Shown here in pieces: positions 24,978 to 33,987 of a stretch of 34,819 nucleotides of DNA. The notes beneath the pieces were generated by a model. The model had not been told where the DNA came from, made no database searches, and saw nothing but the letters and a program-made list of their open reading frames with translations. The DNA is from an uncultured Flavobacteriales bacterium (GTDB taxonomy: Bacteria > Bacteroidota > Bacteroidia > Flavobacteriales > Crocinitomicaceae). A program made the translations under genes and the position numbers. The first letter of the stretch is position 1; each line of letters opens with the position of its first letter. The stretch covers positions 1 to 34,819 of the forward strand of contig CAMLIF010000028.1 in assembly GCA_946479985.1 (NCBI GenBank), in the 5' to 3' direction.

Positions 24978-25766
24978 ATGATAATGACGAAACGAATCAT
25001 TCTTCAAACAATAGTTGGAATTCATTTGCTGTTATTCGGATGTTTAACATCCTGTAATATCAACAGGAATCTGATGTTCAAAACTCCAAAAGGAGTTACC
25101 GTTCAGAAAGACAGTATTCCATTGAAACCATTACTGGAGTATACTATTTCAAAAGACGATAAATTTACATTTCAACTATATACCAATAACGGCGAAGAGA
25201 TTATTGACGGAATGTCCGGAATAAAAACTGAAACATCCGTGAAAACAAGCATTGAATATGTTGTTAGAAGTAACGGAAGCGCAGATCTTCCGATTATTGG
25301 AAGCGTTCCCGTTTCAGGATTAACAGTTCAGCAGCTGGAAGACACTTTATCAAATCGATACGAGAAAAAAAACGGCTACATTGATCCGTTTGTGCAGGTT
25401 AAACTAACCAATCAACGGGTTATTGTTTTTCCGGGAAGCGGCGGCGATGCGAAAGTAATTTTACTTCAAAACAACAATACCACACTCATGGAAGTGATTG
25501 CGCAGGCCGGCGGAATTGCAGACCGGGGAAGAGCTGACAAGATCAAACTTATGCGTACCGATAACGGAAAACGCACTGTTTACGAAATTGATCTTTCTAC
25601 CATCGACGGGCTGGAAAAAGCAGATTTGATCGTTCAATCGAATGATTATGTTTATGTTGAGCCGTCAGAGCAAATTGGTAAAGAAGCGGTTGAATCCGCA
25701 GCACCGATTATTTCGTTATTATCAAGTGCCCTGGTAATCTTTACTGTATTCAATAATCTGAAGTAA
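24978..25766 (+). CDS. Wza-like polysaccharide export lipoprotein (outer-membrane auxiliary)
   Basis: A 262-residue protein of the polysaccharide biosynthesis/export family. The signal peptide ends in a lipobox L-T-S-C. The export domain (about residues 50-130) contains LEYTISKDDKFTFQLY and YVVRSNGSADLPIIGSVPVSGLT, followed by a SLBB-like part (TTLMEVIAQAGGIADRGRADKIKLMR) and a hydrophobic C-terminal segment (APIISLLSSALVIFTVF). Wza-type proteins form the outer-membrane exit channel for capsule or exopolysaccharide. An in-frame ATG at 24939 overlaps the glycosyltransferase stop, but it would put 13 polar residues before the signal peptide, so I prefer 24978 (24984 is equally possible). The stop overlaps the kinase start (TAATG). 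Confidence 0.9.
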   Translation: MIMTKRIILQTIVGIHLLLFGCLTSCNINRNLMFKTPKGVTVQKDSIPLKPLLEYTISKDDKFTFQLYTNNGEEIIDGMSGIKTETSVKTSIEYVVRSNGSADLPIIGSVPVSGLTVQQLEDTLSNRYEKKNGYIDPFVQVKLTNQRVIVFPGSGGDAKVILLQNNNTTLMEVIAQAGGIADRGRADKIKLMRTDNGKRTVYEIDLSTIDGLEKADLIVQSNDYVYVEPSEQIGKEAVESAAPIISLLSSALVIFTVFNNLK

Positions 25767-28120
25767 TGGAAAGAAGCAGTACATTCATCATAAATAAGGA
25801 CTACAATCCGATTATTGCGGCCACCATTTTCCGCCGCTACTGGTGGTGGGCAGCAATTATTGTCGTTATTCTCGGAATCAGCGCATTCCTTTACCTGCGT
25901 TATACCAAGCCCATATATGAATCAACAATGGTGATTCAGCTGGAGGAAAAGGATCAGGGGAAAGAGCTTTTAGAAATTAAAAACGTAAATACGAAGGATA
26001 ATATTTCAAGTGAAATTGAATTACTTCGCTCGCAGCTTTTGTTTGACCTTTCATTAGACCGGCTAAACATGAATGTTTCTGTCTTCTCGAAAGGAAAGAT
26101 CCTTACAGAAGAAAAATATCATCAAAGCACATTCAATGTAATTCCCTATGAACTAAAAGACAGTTCGCTTTGTGATGTTCCTATTTTCATTGAGGTGAGA
26201 GGACGTAATATTTTATTCAGTTACAATTTAGGCGGCCGGCAATATAACTTCACCCGCCCTGCCAACAAACGATTCCATAATCAGCATTTCGACATTACGC
26301 TGAAAGTTGACAATTGGGAGCGTTTAAAAAAGGACGATGAATCAAATGAATTGTATTTCACCTTCAACAATCACGCAAGCCTGGCAAGCAGGCTAATCGG
26401 GAACCTGGAGGTTGAACCGGTTGATGTGGAAGCAAAATCAATTTCCATAAAATACAAGGGATATAATCCGGAGCTTTGTCATGATATTTCAAACGCCGTT
26501 GCGCAGACTTTTTTCGCTTATGACGAAGAAGTGAAACGAAAAAGTGCCGATAACATCCTGGCTTTCATCAATAAGCAACTCGATTCCACCATTCGGGAGT
26601 TGGGACTTTCTACTAATAAGTTAACGAATTATCAGCGTGATTCTAAATTAGTTGACCCAGATAACATGGTTGCTCAAATAAATACGAACATGGATAAATT
26701 CGAGTCGCAGTTATTTGAAGTAGAAGAAGAATTAGCCACATTAAAAATCGTTTCCTCTAAGCTGAGAGAAGAGCCGAACCGTTTAGAATTGTATAAAGTG
26801 ATTCCTGAAATGCTTGGAAAAAGTTACGAGCTTTCACTCACAAGGCAGATCAATGATTTAACTGAACTGCTGGAACGCAAGGAAGAACTGCTCACAAATG
26901 TTTCTGAAAACCATTCAGAGGTTCGTACAACCAATCAGCGCATCCAGTCAAAGATGCAAAGCATTAAACGCAGTGCTGAAGTGATTCAAAACAGGCTGAT
27001 CGAAAACGCAAAAGCGCTTCAGGAAAAAATCGATATATACAATGGCGATTATATGGGTTTGCCAGAAAAGAAAACGGTATATGACAGTTTGAAGTCTTCA
27101 CAGGAGCTGAACCAGAAATATTACCTGCTATTAACGGATAAGAAAGTATTGTACTCCATTTCAAATGCAGGTTATACTTCTGCCAACCGGGTATTAAATC
27201 CGCCAACGATTTCCTCGGAACCTGTGAGTCCGAACAGACGAATGATCTATTCCGGTTTTCTTTTTGTTGGATTTGTTCTCGGATTTGTAGTTTTGCTGTT
27301 TAAATACGTTACTTACAACGAGATCAACACAATAGACGATCTGAAGCATTTGCTGCCGGAAAAAGCTACAATTCTCGGGAATATTCCGTTGATCCGGAAT
27401 GCAGAAGAATTTAGTCAGTTAATCGTAAATACATCTCCTAAATCTACTCTGGCAGAATCGCTGCGGAATTTGAGAACAAATCTAAGTTTCATCAATCCAA
27501 ATGCGCGGACAATCGCCATCTCGTCGTCGATCTCAGGAGAAGGAAAAACGTTTGTAGCTTTAAATCTTGCCGGTATTATTGCCCTTTCCGGCAAGAAAAC
27601 GGTTATTATAGATTTAGATTTGCGAAAACCAAAAATCCATCTTGGATTAAACGCTCCGAACACTTCAGGTATCAGCAGCTTAATCATTGGTCAAAGCACT
27701 TTAGCCGAGTGCATCCGTCATTCAACTCTGGAAGGGCTGGATTTCATTACTGCAGGACCGATTCCGCCAAATCCGTCGGAACTTATTTTGTCAAATGCTT
27801 TTCAGGACATTATTGATCAGCTGAAAGAGCTTTATGATGTGATTATTATTGATAATCCGCCAGTTGGTTTGGTAACTGACGGAGTTCGGATTCTTGCTAA
27901 AGCTGATGTTCCTATCTATGTCTTTAAATCCAATTATTCCAAGCGTATATTTGCAAATCGCGTGAAAGAATTATTTGAAATGAACCAGTTACAGCACCTG
28001 AATGTCATTCTCAACGCAACACGAAGCAGCAAAAATTCATACGGATACGGTTACGGATATGGTTATGGCTACGGATATTATGACGACTCGGATCGTTCTA
28101 AAAAAAGAAAGAAAAAGTAA
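25766..28120 (+). CDS. Wzc-like polysaccharide co-polymerase with tyrosine kinase domain
   Basis: A 784-residue inner-membrane protein. A first TM helix at about 24-45 and a second at about 494-512 bracket a large periplasmic domain with a Wzz region and coiled coil (about 260-430). The conserved Pro-rich segment NPPTISSEPVSPNRR lies before the second TM. The cytoplasmic BY-kinase follows: Walker A SSSISGEGKTF (Lys594), Walker A' VIIDLDLRKP (614-622), Walker B VIIIDNPP (692-699). The C-terminal tail is an unusual Tyr-Gly alternation (758-772) with eight tyrosines, then DDSDRSKKRKKK; these are the expected autophosphorylation sites. It controls chain length and export with the upstream Wza-like protein. 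Adjacent rfbC follows without a gap. Confidence 0.94.
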   Translation: MERSSTFIINKDYNPIIAATIFRRYWWWAAIIVVILGISAFLYLRYTKPIYESTMVIQLEEKDQGKELLEIKNVNTKDNISSEIELLRSQLLFDLSLDRLNMNVSVFSKGKILTEEKYHQSTFNVIPYELKDSSLCDVPIFIEVRGRNILFSYNLGGRQYNFTRPANKRFHNQHFDITLKVDNWERLKKDDESNELYFTFNNHASLASRLIGNLEVEPVDVEAKSISIKYKGYNPELCHDISNAVAQTFFAYDEEVKRKSADNILAFINKQLDSTIRELGLSTNKLTNYQRDSKLVDPDNMVAQINTNMDKFESQLFEVEEELATLKIVSSKLREEPNRLELYKVIPEMLGKSYELSLTRQINDLTELLERKEELLTNVSENHSEVRTTNQRIQSKMQSIKRSAEVIQNRLIENAKALQEKIDIYNGDYMGLPEKKTVYDSLKSSQELNQKYYLLLTDKKVLYSISNAGYTSANRVLNPPTISSEPVSPNRRMIYSGFLFVGFVLGFVVLLFKYVTYNEINTIDDLKHLLPEKATILGNIPLIRNAEEFSQLIVNTSPKSTLAESLRNLRTNLSFINPNARTIAISSSISGEGKTFVALNLAGIIALSGKKTVIIDLDLRKPKIHLGLNAPNTSGISSLIIGQSTLAECIRHSTLEGLDFITAGPIPPNPSELILSNAFQDIIDQLKELYDVIIIDNPPVGLVTDGVRILAKADVPIYVFKSNYSKRIFANRVKELFEMNQLQHLNVILNATRSSKNSYGYGYGYGYGYGYYDDSDRSKKRKKK

Positions 28121-28669
28121 ATGGGGTGGCTGAATACCGAAATAGAAGGGGTTAAAATTTTCGAACCGCGCATATTTTCAGATGATAGAGGTCATTTTTT
28201 CGAAAGTTTCAACCAGGAAGCTTTTGAAAATGAGCTGGCAGAAAAAATAGTATTTGTTCAGGACAACGAATCTATTTCAAAAAAAGGTGTAATCCGTGGA
28301 TTGCATTTTCAAAAACCGCCTTTCGCACAGGGCAAACTGGTTCGTGTAGTTCAGGGGTCCGTGCTCGATGTGGCAGTTGATATCCGGAAGAACAGCGCAT
28401 CTTACGGTAAATCAATCTCCGTTGAACTAAGCGCAGAAAACCATAGGCAACTATGGATTCCGGAAGGTTTCGCTCATGGTTTTGAAGCCTTGGAAGATGA
28501 AACGATTTTCCTTTATAAATGCACCAACTATTATGCTCCGCAAAGCGAAGCAACATTGCTTTTTAACGATCCGGCTTTTCAAATTAACTGGCAAACGAAA
28601 AACCCGATTATCTCCGATAAAGATTTGATTGGTGAACAATTTTCCTCCTTTATAACTCCTTTTGGGTAA
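28121..28669 (+). CDS. rfbC: dTDP-4-dehydrorhamnose 3,5-epimerase (RmlC/RfbC)
   Basis: A 182-residue cupin-fold epimerase with the family signatures FSDDRGHFFESF, RGLHFQKPP (His62, catalytic base), GKLVRVVQGSVLDVAVDIR and WIPEGFAHGFEALEDETIFLYKCTNYY. It epimerises C3 and C5 of dTDP-4-keto-6-deoxyglucose on the way to dTDP-rhamnose or related sugars. rfbA, rfbB and rfbD are not in the window, so rhamnose genes are split or the product feeds another deoxysugar. The start codon follows the kinase TAA directly and the stop overlaps the next ATG (TAATG). Confidence 0.93.
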   Translation: MGWLNTEIEGVKIFEPRIFSDDRGHFFESFNQEAFENELAEKIVFVQDNESISKKGVIRGLHFQKPPFAQGKLVRVVQGSVLDVAVDIRKNSASYGKSISVELSAENHRQLWIPEGFAHGFEALEDETIFLYKCTNYYAPQSEATLLFNDPAFQINWQTKNPIISDKDLIGEQFSSFITPFG

Positions 28670-29760
28670 TGGTAACATACGAACGACTTCTCTCCTGCGT
28701 TCTTTTCCTGATCTGTGGTATTACTGCAAGCTTAATTTGCAATGAACTCTTATTACGCTTCTCACAAAGTTTGGGGATCAGAAACAAAAACGATGTCACT
28801 GTCCGCTGGGCGAATGAATCAAAACCCTCACTCGGCGGTGTAGCATTTTTCGTGGCGTTTATATTCGGAACTATTGGATATTCCATTGTTTTTACCAATG
28901 ATAATGTATTCCAGAACATTGAGTTCGTTGGTCTTTTCTGTGCAGGAGTTATTTCGTTCGTCATGGGGCTTTCGGATGATGCTTATAACACAAAGCCATT
29001 GATCAAATTAGTCGTTCAGATCGCATGCGGAGCAATCCTGGTTCTTACCAATTCCATTATTTCGCTTTCGGGGAACTATTGGATTGACGCTTTCATAACT
29101 ATTACCTGGGTGGTGGGAATTATGAATTCACTGAACATGCTAGACAATATGGACGGCATTACCGGAACTACCGTTTTGTTTATTCTTGGTTCCTGTTTAG
29201 CAACCGATTTCATCCTGAACGGCTGGAACATGAATATCTGGACACTTACGCTGCTTGTTCAAATCGGTGCTATTGTTGGGTTTTTGCGTTTTAATATTCA
29301 TCCGTCGAAATTATTCATGGGAGATGCCGGAAGCCAGTTTATCGGGCTCTTTACGGCATTTTTCGCAGTGCATAACTTATGGAGTGTCGGAACAACAACA
29401 CACCTCAATCCGCTAACAGGAATGGCGGTTACGTTAATCGCATTTACTCCGGCGGCTGTAGATACCATGACTGTTGTGATCAATCGTTTAAAGAAACGTC
29501 AATCTCCTATGGTTGGCGGGAAAGATCATACAACACATTTCTTGGTTTATGCAGGTTACAGTGACAGAATGGTTTGGATAGTGTTCTTACTGATTGCAAT
29601 TGGTTCTATGATCTTCACCCTGATTTCTGTACTTGGAGCCAAAGCGGGAAATCCCTGGATCGCAGGTTCCCTGATCAGCTATAGTTTCGTTGTTTTCTTT
29701 TTCCTTTACAGGAATACAGTTCGGTATAAGATTCCTGAGAAGAAGAAAAAGAAGAAATAA
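28669..29760 (+). CDS. WecA/MraY-family undecaprenyl-phosphate sugar-1-phosphate transferase
   Basis: A 363-residue multi-pass membrane enzyme with about ten TM helices. Diagnostic cytoplasmic motifs are present: GLSDDAYN (Asp103-Asp104), NSLNMLDNMDGI (153-164, with Asp159 and Asp162), FMGDAGSQF (Asp219), and a late GGKDHTTHFL histidine loop that selects the sugar nucleotide. It moves a HexNAc-1-phosphate from UDP to undecaprenyl phosphate, starting a polysaccharide repeat unit. The N-terminal phrase SKPSLGGVAFF is typical of WecA-like rather than MraY proteins. Lys-rich C-terminus KKKKKKK. It ends the plus-strand export unit, and no clear terminator follows. Confidence 0.92.
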   Translation: MVTYERLLSCVLFLICGITASLICNELLLRFSQSLGIRNKNDVTVRWANESKPSLGGVAFFVAFIFGTIGYSIVFTNDNVFQNIEFVGLFCAGVISFVMGLSDDAYNTKPLIKLVVQIACGAILVLTNSIISLSGNYWIDAFITITWVVGIMNSLNMLDNMDGITGTTVLFILGSCLATDFILNGWNMNIWTLTLLVQIGAIVGFLRFNIHPSKLFMGDAGSQFIGLFTAFFAVHNLWSVGTTTHLNPLTGMAVTLIAFTPAAVDTMTVVINRLKKRQSPMVGGKDHTTHFLVYAGYSDRMVWIVFLLIAIGSMIFTLISVLGAKAGNPWIAGSLISYSFVVFFFLYRNTVRYKIPEKKKKKK

Positions 29761-29813
29761 CCCGGGCTTGCAGTTCAGGCAACTTTTGGTTCCTGTTTTT
29801 GCGCTTTTCTCAC

Positions 29814-29821
29814 TAAATTTG
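29814..29821 (+). promoter_or_regulatory. -7 element TAAATTTG upstream of the transglycosylase gene
   Basis: TAAATTTG matches TANNTTTG exactly and lies 17 bases before the ATG at 29839. TTTG at 29785-29788 is a distant -33 candidate. A GTG at 29821 starts within this element, which supports the ATG as the true start. Confidence 0.45.
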
Positions 29822-29838
29822 TGGGTAATTTTTTCTTT

Positions 29839-30762
29839 ATGAAGTATTTATTGCCGCTCATCGCTCTATTCTTCGTTTGCAGTTGTAACAATCAGAAAAC
29901 AGAATCTGAAAAATCAGAAAAGCAAACTCTTTCCAATGAAACAACCGGATTGGTATTTCCGAAAATTCCGGAGAAAATGCAGTTTGCAGGACAAACGATT
30001 ATTCTGAAAGACGAAGACCTCCGCGAACGTTTAGACAGAGAAATTTTAGTCATTGCTTATTATCAAAGCCAGACAAGCGGATACTTCAAACGAGCAAACC
30101 GTTATTTTCCGGAAATTGAGCGTATTCTGAAAGAAGAGGGTATTCCCGAAGATTTCAAATACCTGGCTGTTATTGAAAGCGGCTTGCAGCAGGCGGTTTC
30201 GCCGGTTGGAGCACAAGGATTCTGGCAGTTTATGCCAACAACAGCTAAACTGCATCATTTAGAAATGAGTACTGAAGTCGATGAGCGTTTGAATATTGAG
30301 AAAAGTACACGTGCGGCCTGTGAATTTTTAAAGCAGACCAATGAAAGTTTCAATGATTGGGTACTTACTTCAGCAGGTTACAATCGCGGGCCGGCAGGAG
30401 TACGTTCTGATATGGCGTGGCAGGGAACAGAGCATTATTTCGATACTGATCAGAACAGCGAAACAGGGAGATATGTATTCCGGATCCTGGCGATGAAACT
30501 CATCATGGAAAACCCGGAAGCTTACGGTTATTATCCGAAGCAAATGGAACTTTATGATCCAATAGAAACTAAAAAACACACCGTTAGTTCTTCCATTCCT
30601 GATCTTTCCGAATGGGCGCTGCAAAAGGGTTATAATATCAAGATCCTTCGCAAGCTGAATCCATGGCTTTTAACAACCAAATTAACGATAAAAGGCAAAT
30701 CTTACCAAATCGAACTTCCTGCAAAAAGCACCAATTTAAAACCGTATAAAGCGTACCTTTAA
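29839..30762 (+). CDS. Lytic transglycosylase lipoprotein (SLT domain, MltD-like)
   Basis: A 307-residue lipoprotein: MKYLLPLIALFFVCSC gives Cys16 after a short signal peptide, then a Ser/Glu/Lys linker. The SLT domain spans about residues 65-215: DREILVIAYYQSQTSGYFKRANRYF, then the catalytic glutamate Glu113 in LAVIESGLQQAVSPVGAQGFWQFMPTTA and the later AGYNRGPAGV motif. It cleaves the MurNAc-GlcNAc bond to give 1,6-anhydroMurNAc ends. The C-terminus (SEWALQKGYNIKILRKLNPWL) looks like a single degenerate LysM-like or linker part, not a full LysM repeat set. uvrA begins 3 bases after the stop. Confidence 0.92.
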   Translation: MKYLLPLIALFFVCSCNNQKTESEKSEKQTLSNETTGLVFPKIPEKMQFAGQTIILKDEDLRERLDREILVIAYYQSQTSGYFKRANRYFPEIERILKEEGIPEDFKYLAVIESGLQQAVSPVGAQGFWQFMPTTAKLHHLEMSTEVDERLNIEKSTRAACEFLKQTNESFNDWVLTSAGYNRGPAGVRSDMAWQGTEHYFDTDQNSETGRYVFRILAMKLIMENPEAYGYYPKQMELYDPIETKKHTVSSSIPDLSEWALQKGYNIKILRKLNPWLLTTKLTIKGKSYQIELPAKSTNLKPYKAYL

Positions 30763-30765
30763 CTC

Positions 30766-33636
30766 ATGTCAAAAGAGAATACCAATCAAGAAGAAAATAT
30801 AGAAGTTTTTGGTGCCAGAGAACACAATTTAAAGGACGTAAACCTGACTATTCCACGCAATAAACTGGTTGTTTTTACCGGTTTAAGCGGAAGTGGAAAA
30901 TCGTCTTTGGCATTTGACACCATTTTTGCCGAAGGGCAGCGCAGATACATAGATACCTTTTCTGCATACGCACGCCAATTCCTGGGCGGTTTGGAACGCC
31001 CGGATGTTGACAAGATCGAAGGACTTTCACCCGTTATTGCCATTGAACAAAAAACAGTTTCCAGAAGTCCGCGTTCTACAGTTGGAACCATTACGGAGAT
31101 ATACGACTTTCTAAGACTTTTCTACGCACGCGTAGGAACTGCGGTTTCATACGTTACCGGAGAGAAGATGGTAAAATACTCCGACGAACAAATTACCGAT
31201 CTGATCATTGAACAATTCGAAGGAAAAAAAGTAATTATCCTCGCTCCAAAAATTCGCGGACGAAAAGGTCATTACCGTGAATTGTTCGAACAATTACAAA
31301 AATCAGGTTACACCAAAGTACGCGTTGACGGCGAACTGAAGGATCTTGAAAAAGGAATGCGTTTAGATCGCTACAAAATTCACGACATCGAATTAGTGGT
31401 AGACCGCATTTTAGTTCAGGCTTCAGACAGAAAACGATTATATGACTCTATTGTTTCTGCCATGAAATTAGGTGGAAAAAGTATGATGGTAATGGATTTT
31501 GAAACAGAAAAAGCACGCCATTTCTCGCGTTTGTTAATGTGTCCTACTTCAGGAATTTCATACCCGGAACCAGAACCTGCCCTGTTCTCATTCAACTCAC
31601 CGTACGGAGCTTGTCCGGAATGTATGGGCCTGGGCGAAATTGCAGAAATTGACCGTGAAAAAGTAATCCCGAATCCTAACTTAAGCATTAAAAAAGGAGG
31701 TTTGGCGCCAATTGGCGAATACAAACGCAACTGGTTTTTTGAAAAACTGGAAGCTTATTTACAGCAGGAAGGCTTTTCGCTTACAACACCAATAAAAGAT
31801 TTACCGGAAGATGTTCTTCGCGTGGTTTTGAACGGAAACGAAGGCTTGGAAACTGTTGCAAAGGAAAAACCCATTGAATTTGAAGGATTGGGAACTTTCA
31901 TGGGCCGCCATGCTGAAGATTCTTCCCCTGCTATTCAGCGTTGGGCGCAAAGTTTCATGAACAAGATCGAATGCCCAAGCTGTAACGGAACACGATTGAA
32001 AAAAGAAGCACTGCATTTCTTCATTGCCAAAAAAACAATCGGTGATGTTTCACGCATGGATTTGCAGGATGTAGCAGTTTGGTTAGACGGAATAGAAAAA
32101 CATTTGAGCGAAGAACAACAGGTGATCGGAACAGAAATTCTGAAAGAAATCCGGGCACGCGTTCGTTTCATCCTCGAAGTTGGTTTGGAATACCTGACAC
32201 TTCACCGCTCTGCCAGAAGTTTATCAGGTGGTGAAGCACAACGCATTCGGCTGGCAACGCAAATTGGCTCCGAATTAATGAACGTACTCTACATTCTCGA
32301 CGAACCGAGTATTGGGCTTCATCAGCGCGACAATACACGATTGATCAATTCCCTGAAACGTCTGCGCGACGGTGGAAACTCGGTAATTGTTGTTGAGCAC
32401 GACCGTGAAATGATGGAAGCTGCAGACTATGTAGTGGATATTGGCCCGGGAGCCGGAGTTCATGGCGGAGAAATTGTAAACGCCGCGCCTTTTAATGAAT
32501 TGGTAAGTAAAGATTCCATTACAACCAAATACCTTCGTGGCGAGTTGGAAATATCACTTCCGGAAAAACGCCGCAAAGGAAACGGCAAAAAACTCGTTCT
32601 GAAAGGAGCAACCGGAAACAATCTGAAAAACGTTGACCTGACTATTCCTTTGGGAACATTTACTTGTGTAACCGGAGTTTCGGGAAGTGGGAAATCTACT
32701 TTGATTAACCATACACTCTACCCTATTCTGAACGCATACATTTACAACGGTGTGAAGAAACCAATGCCCTACAAGAAAATTGAAGGCCTGGAATTGTTAG
32801 ATAAAGTGATTGAAATTGATCAAAGTCCGATCGGGAGAACACCACGCAGCAATCCTGCAACTTACACGAACGTTTTTACAGAAATCAGAACTTTGTTCGC
32901 ATCGCTTCCTGAAGCGCAGATTCGCGGATATAAAGCGGGTCGTTTTTCATTCAATGTTGCCGGAGGTCGCTGCGACACCTGCGGTGGCGGTGGACTGAAA
33001 CTGATAGAAATGAACTTCCTTCCCGATGTTTATGTAGAATGTGAAACCTGTAACGGGAAACGCTACAACCGGGAAACCCTGGAAGTTCGTTTCAAAGGAA
33101 AAACCATTAACGACGTACTGGAAATGACCATTGAAGATGCAGAACATTTCTTCGAGAGCATTCCGAAAATCCACCGTCCTATTTCAACCATGAATTCGGT
33201 TGGTTTGGGCTATATCAAGTTGGGACAGCCATCTACAACACTCAGTGGCGGTGAAGCACAGCGCATTAAACTGTCGACCGAACTTGCAAAAAAAGGAACA
33301 GGGAACACCATTTACATTTTAGATGAGCCAAGTACCGGTTTGCATTTCGAAGATATCCGAATGCTCATTGACGTTTTACAGCGTTTGGTAAACGAAGGAA
33401 ACACCGTTGTGGTTATTGAACACAACCTGGATCTGGTAAAAGTAGCCGATCACATTATTGATGTTGGTCCGGAAGGTGGCCGCGGAGGCGGAAACATTGT
33501 CTGTACCGGGACTCCGGAAGATCTAATTAAGAAACATGCGGAAAAATCCTATACGGCTAAGTATCTGAAAATGGAGATTGAGCACATGGAACGATTACAA
33601 AAGCAACAGATAAAAGGCCAGAAGGAAAAAGTGTAG
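30766..33636 (+). CDS. uvrA: UvrABC excinuclease subunit A
   Basis: A 956-residue tandem ABC ATPase of nucleotide excision repair. The first Walker A is TGLSGSGKSSLAF (Lys45) and the second GVSGSGKSTL (Lys643). Both signature motifs LSGGEAQRI and both Walker B segments (YILDEPSIGLHQRD, YILDEPSTGLHFED) are intact. Zinc modules: C283-x2-C286 with CPSC later, and C736-x2-C739...C759-x2-C762. Together with UvrB it finds bulky DNA lesions. The length is normal for the family. It shares a transcript with the transglycosylase upstream (3-base gap). Confidence 0.97.
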   Translation: MSKENTNQEENIEVFGAREHNLKDVNLTIPRNKLVVFTGLSGSGKSSLAFDTIFAEGQRRYIDTFSAYARQFLGGLERPDVDKIEGLSPVIAIEQKTVSRSPRSTVGTITEIYDFLRLFYARVGTAVSYVTGEKMVKYSDEQITDLIIEQFEGKKVIILAPKIRGRKGHYRELFEQLQKSGYTKVRVDGELKDLEKGMRLDRYKIHDIELVVDRILVQASDRKRLYDSIVSAMKLGGKSMMVMDFETEKARHFSRLLMCPTSGISYPEPEPALFSFNSPYGACPECMGLGEIAEIDREKVIPNPNLSIKKGGLAPIGEYKRNWFFEKLEAYLQQEGFSLTTPIKDLPEDVLRVVLNGNEGLETVAKEKPIEFEGLGTFMGRHAEDSSPAIQRWAQSFMNKIECPSCNGTRLKKEALHFFIAKKTIGDVSRMDLQDVAVWLDGIEKHLSEEQQVIGTEILKEIRARVRFILEVGLEYLTLHRSARSLSGGEAQRIRLATQIGSELMNVLYILDEPSIGLHQRDNTRLINSLKRLRDGGNSVIVVEHDREMMEAADYVVDIGPGAGVHGGEIVNAAPFNELVSKDSITTKYLRGELEISLPEKRRKGNGKKLVLKGATGNNLKNVDLTIPLGTFTCVTGVSGSGKSTLINHTLYPILNAYIYNGVKKPMPYKKIEGLELLDKVIEIDQSPIGRTPRSNPATYTNVFTEIRTLFASLPEAQIRGYKAGRFSFNVAGGRCDTCGGGGLKLIEMNFLPDVYVECETCNGKRYNRETLEVRFKGKTINDVLEMTIEDAEHFFESIPKIHRPISTMNSVGLGYIKLGQPSTTLSGGEAQRIKLSTELAKKGTGNTIYILDEPSTGLHFEDIRMLIDVLQRLVNEGNTVVVIEHNLDLVKVADHIIDVGPEGGRGGGNIVCTGTPEDLIKKHAEKSYTAKYLKMEIEHMERLQKQQIKGQKEKV

Positions 33637-33641
33637 TATTC

Positions 33642-33974
33642 ATGCTATTAGACAACGAAGTTAAATCCTCAGACAAAAGCATTCGTCTGGTTTACCACAT
33701 CATTTTTGGTTTGGGAATTCTTTACGGTGCTTATATTTTTGCGAATTATATCCGCATTGCTACGGAGCTTCAGGAACCAAATTCCTTCTTCCCGAAATAT
33801 ACCGCAGCATATATTTACGGAAGTCAGGCTTTTAAAGGAGCGTTGTTACTTTCAGGATTGACTATTGCTCATTTCGTGCGGTTAATTCATGTTATTACTG
33901 CATTGATCTTTCTGATCGCGAGCTTCGCTGTAACCATTTTCGCCGAGCAGCTTTACTTTTTATGGGTGGCCTAG
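33642..33974 (+). CDS. Small integral membrane protein, unknown
   Basis: A 110-residue protein with about three hydrophobic helices: VYHIIFGLGILYGAYIFANY (17-36), YIYGSQAFKGALLLSGLTIA (57-76) and VITALIFLIASFAVTIFAEQ (84-103). It has no signal peptide and no motif I recognise. It begins 5 bases after the uvrA stop, so it is probably in the same transcript. Function unknown. Confidence 0.7.
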   Translation: MLLDNEVKSSDKSIRLVYHIIFGLGILYGAYIFANYIRIATELQEPNSFFPKYTAAYIYGSQAFKGALLLSGLTIAHFVRLIHVITALIFLIASFAVTIFAEQLYFLWVA

Positions 33975-33987
33975 TCCAGATTTAGAA

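Noticed and set aside
29821..29838. GTG start for the transglycosylase
   Set aside because: It overlaps an exact -7 promoter element and adds residues before a good lipoprotein signal peptide beginning at 29839.
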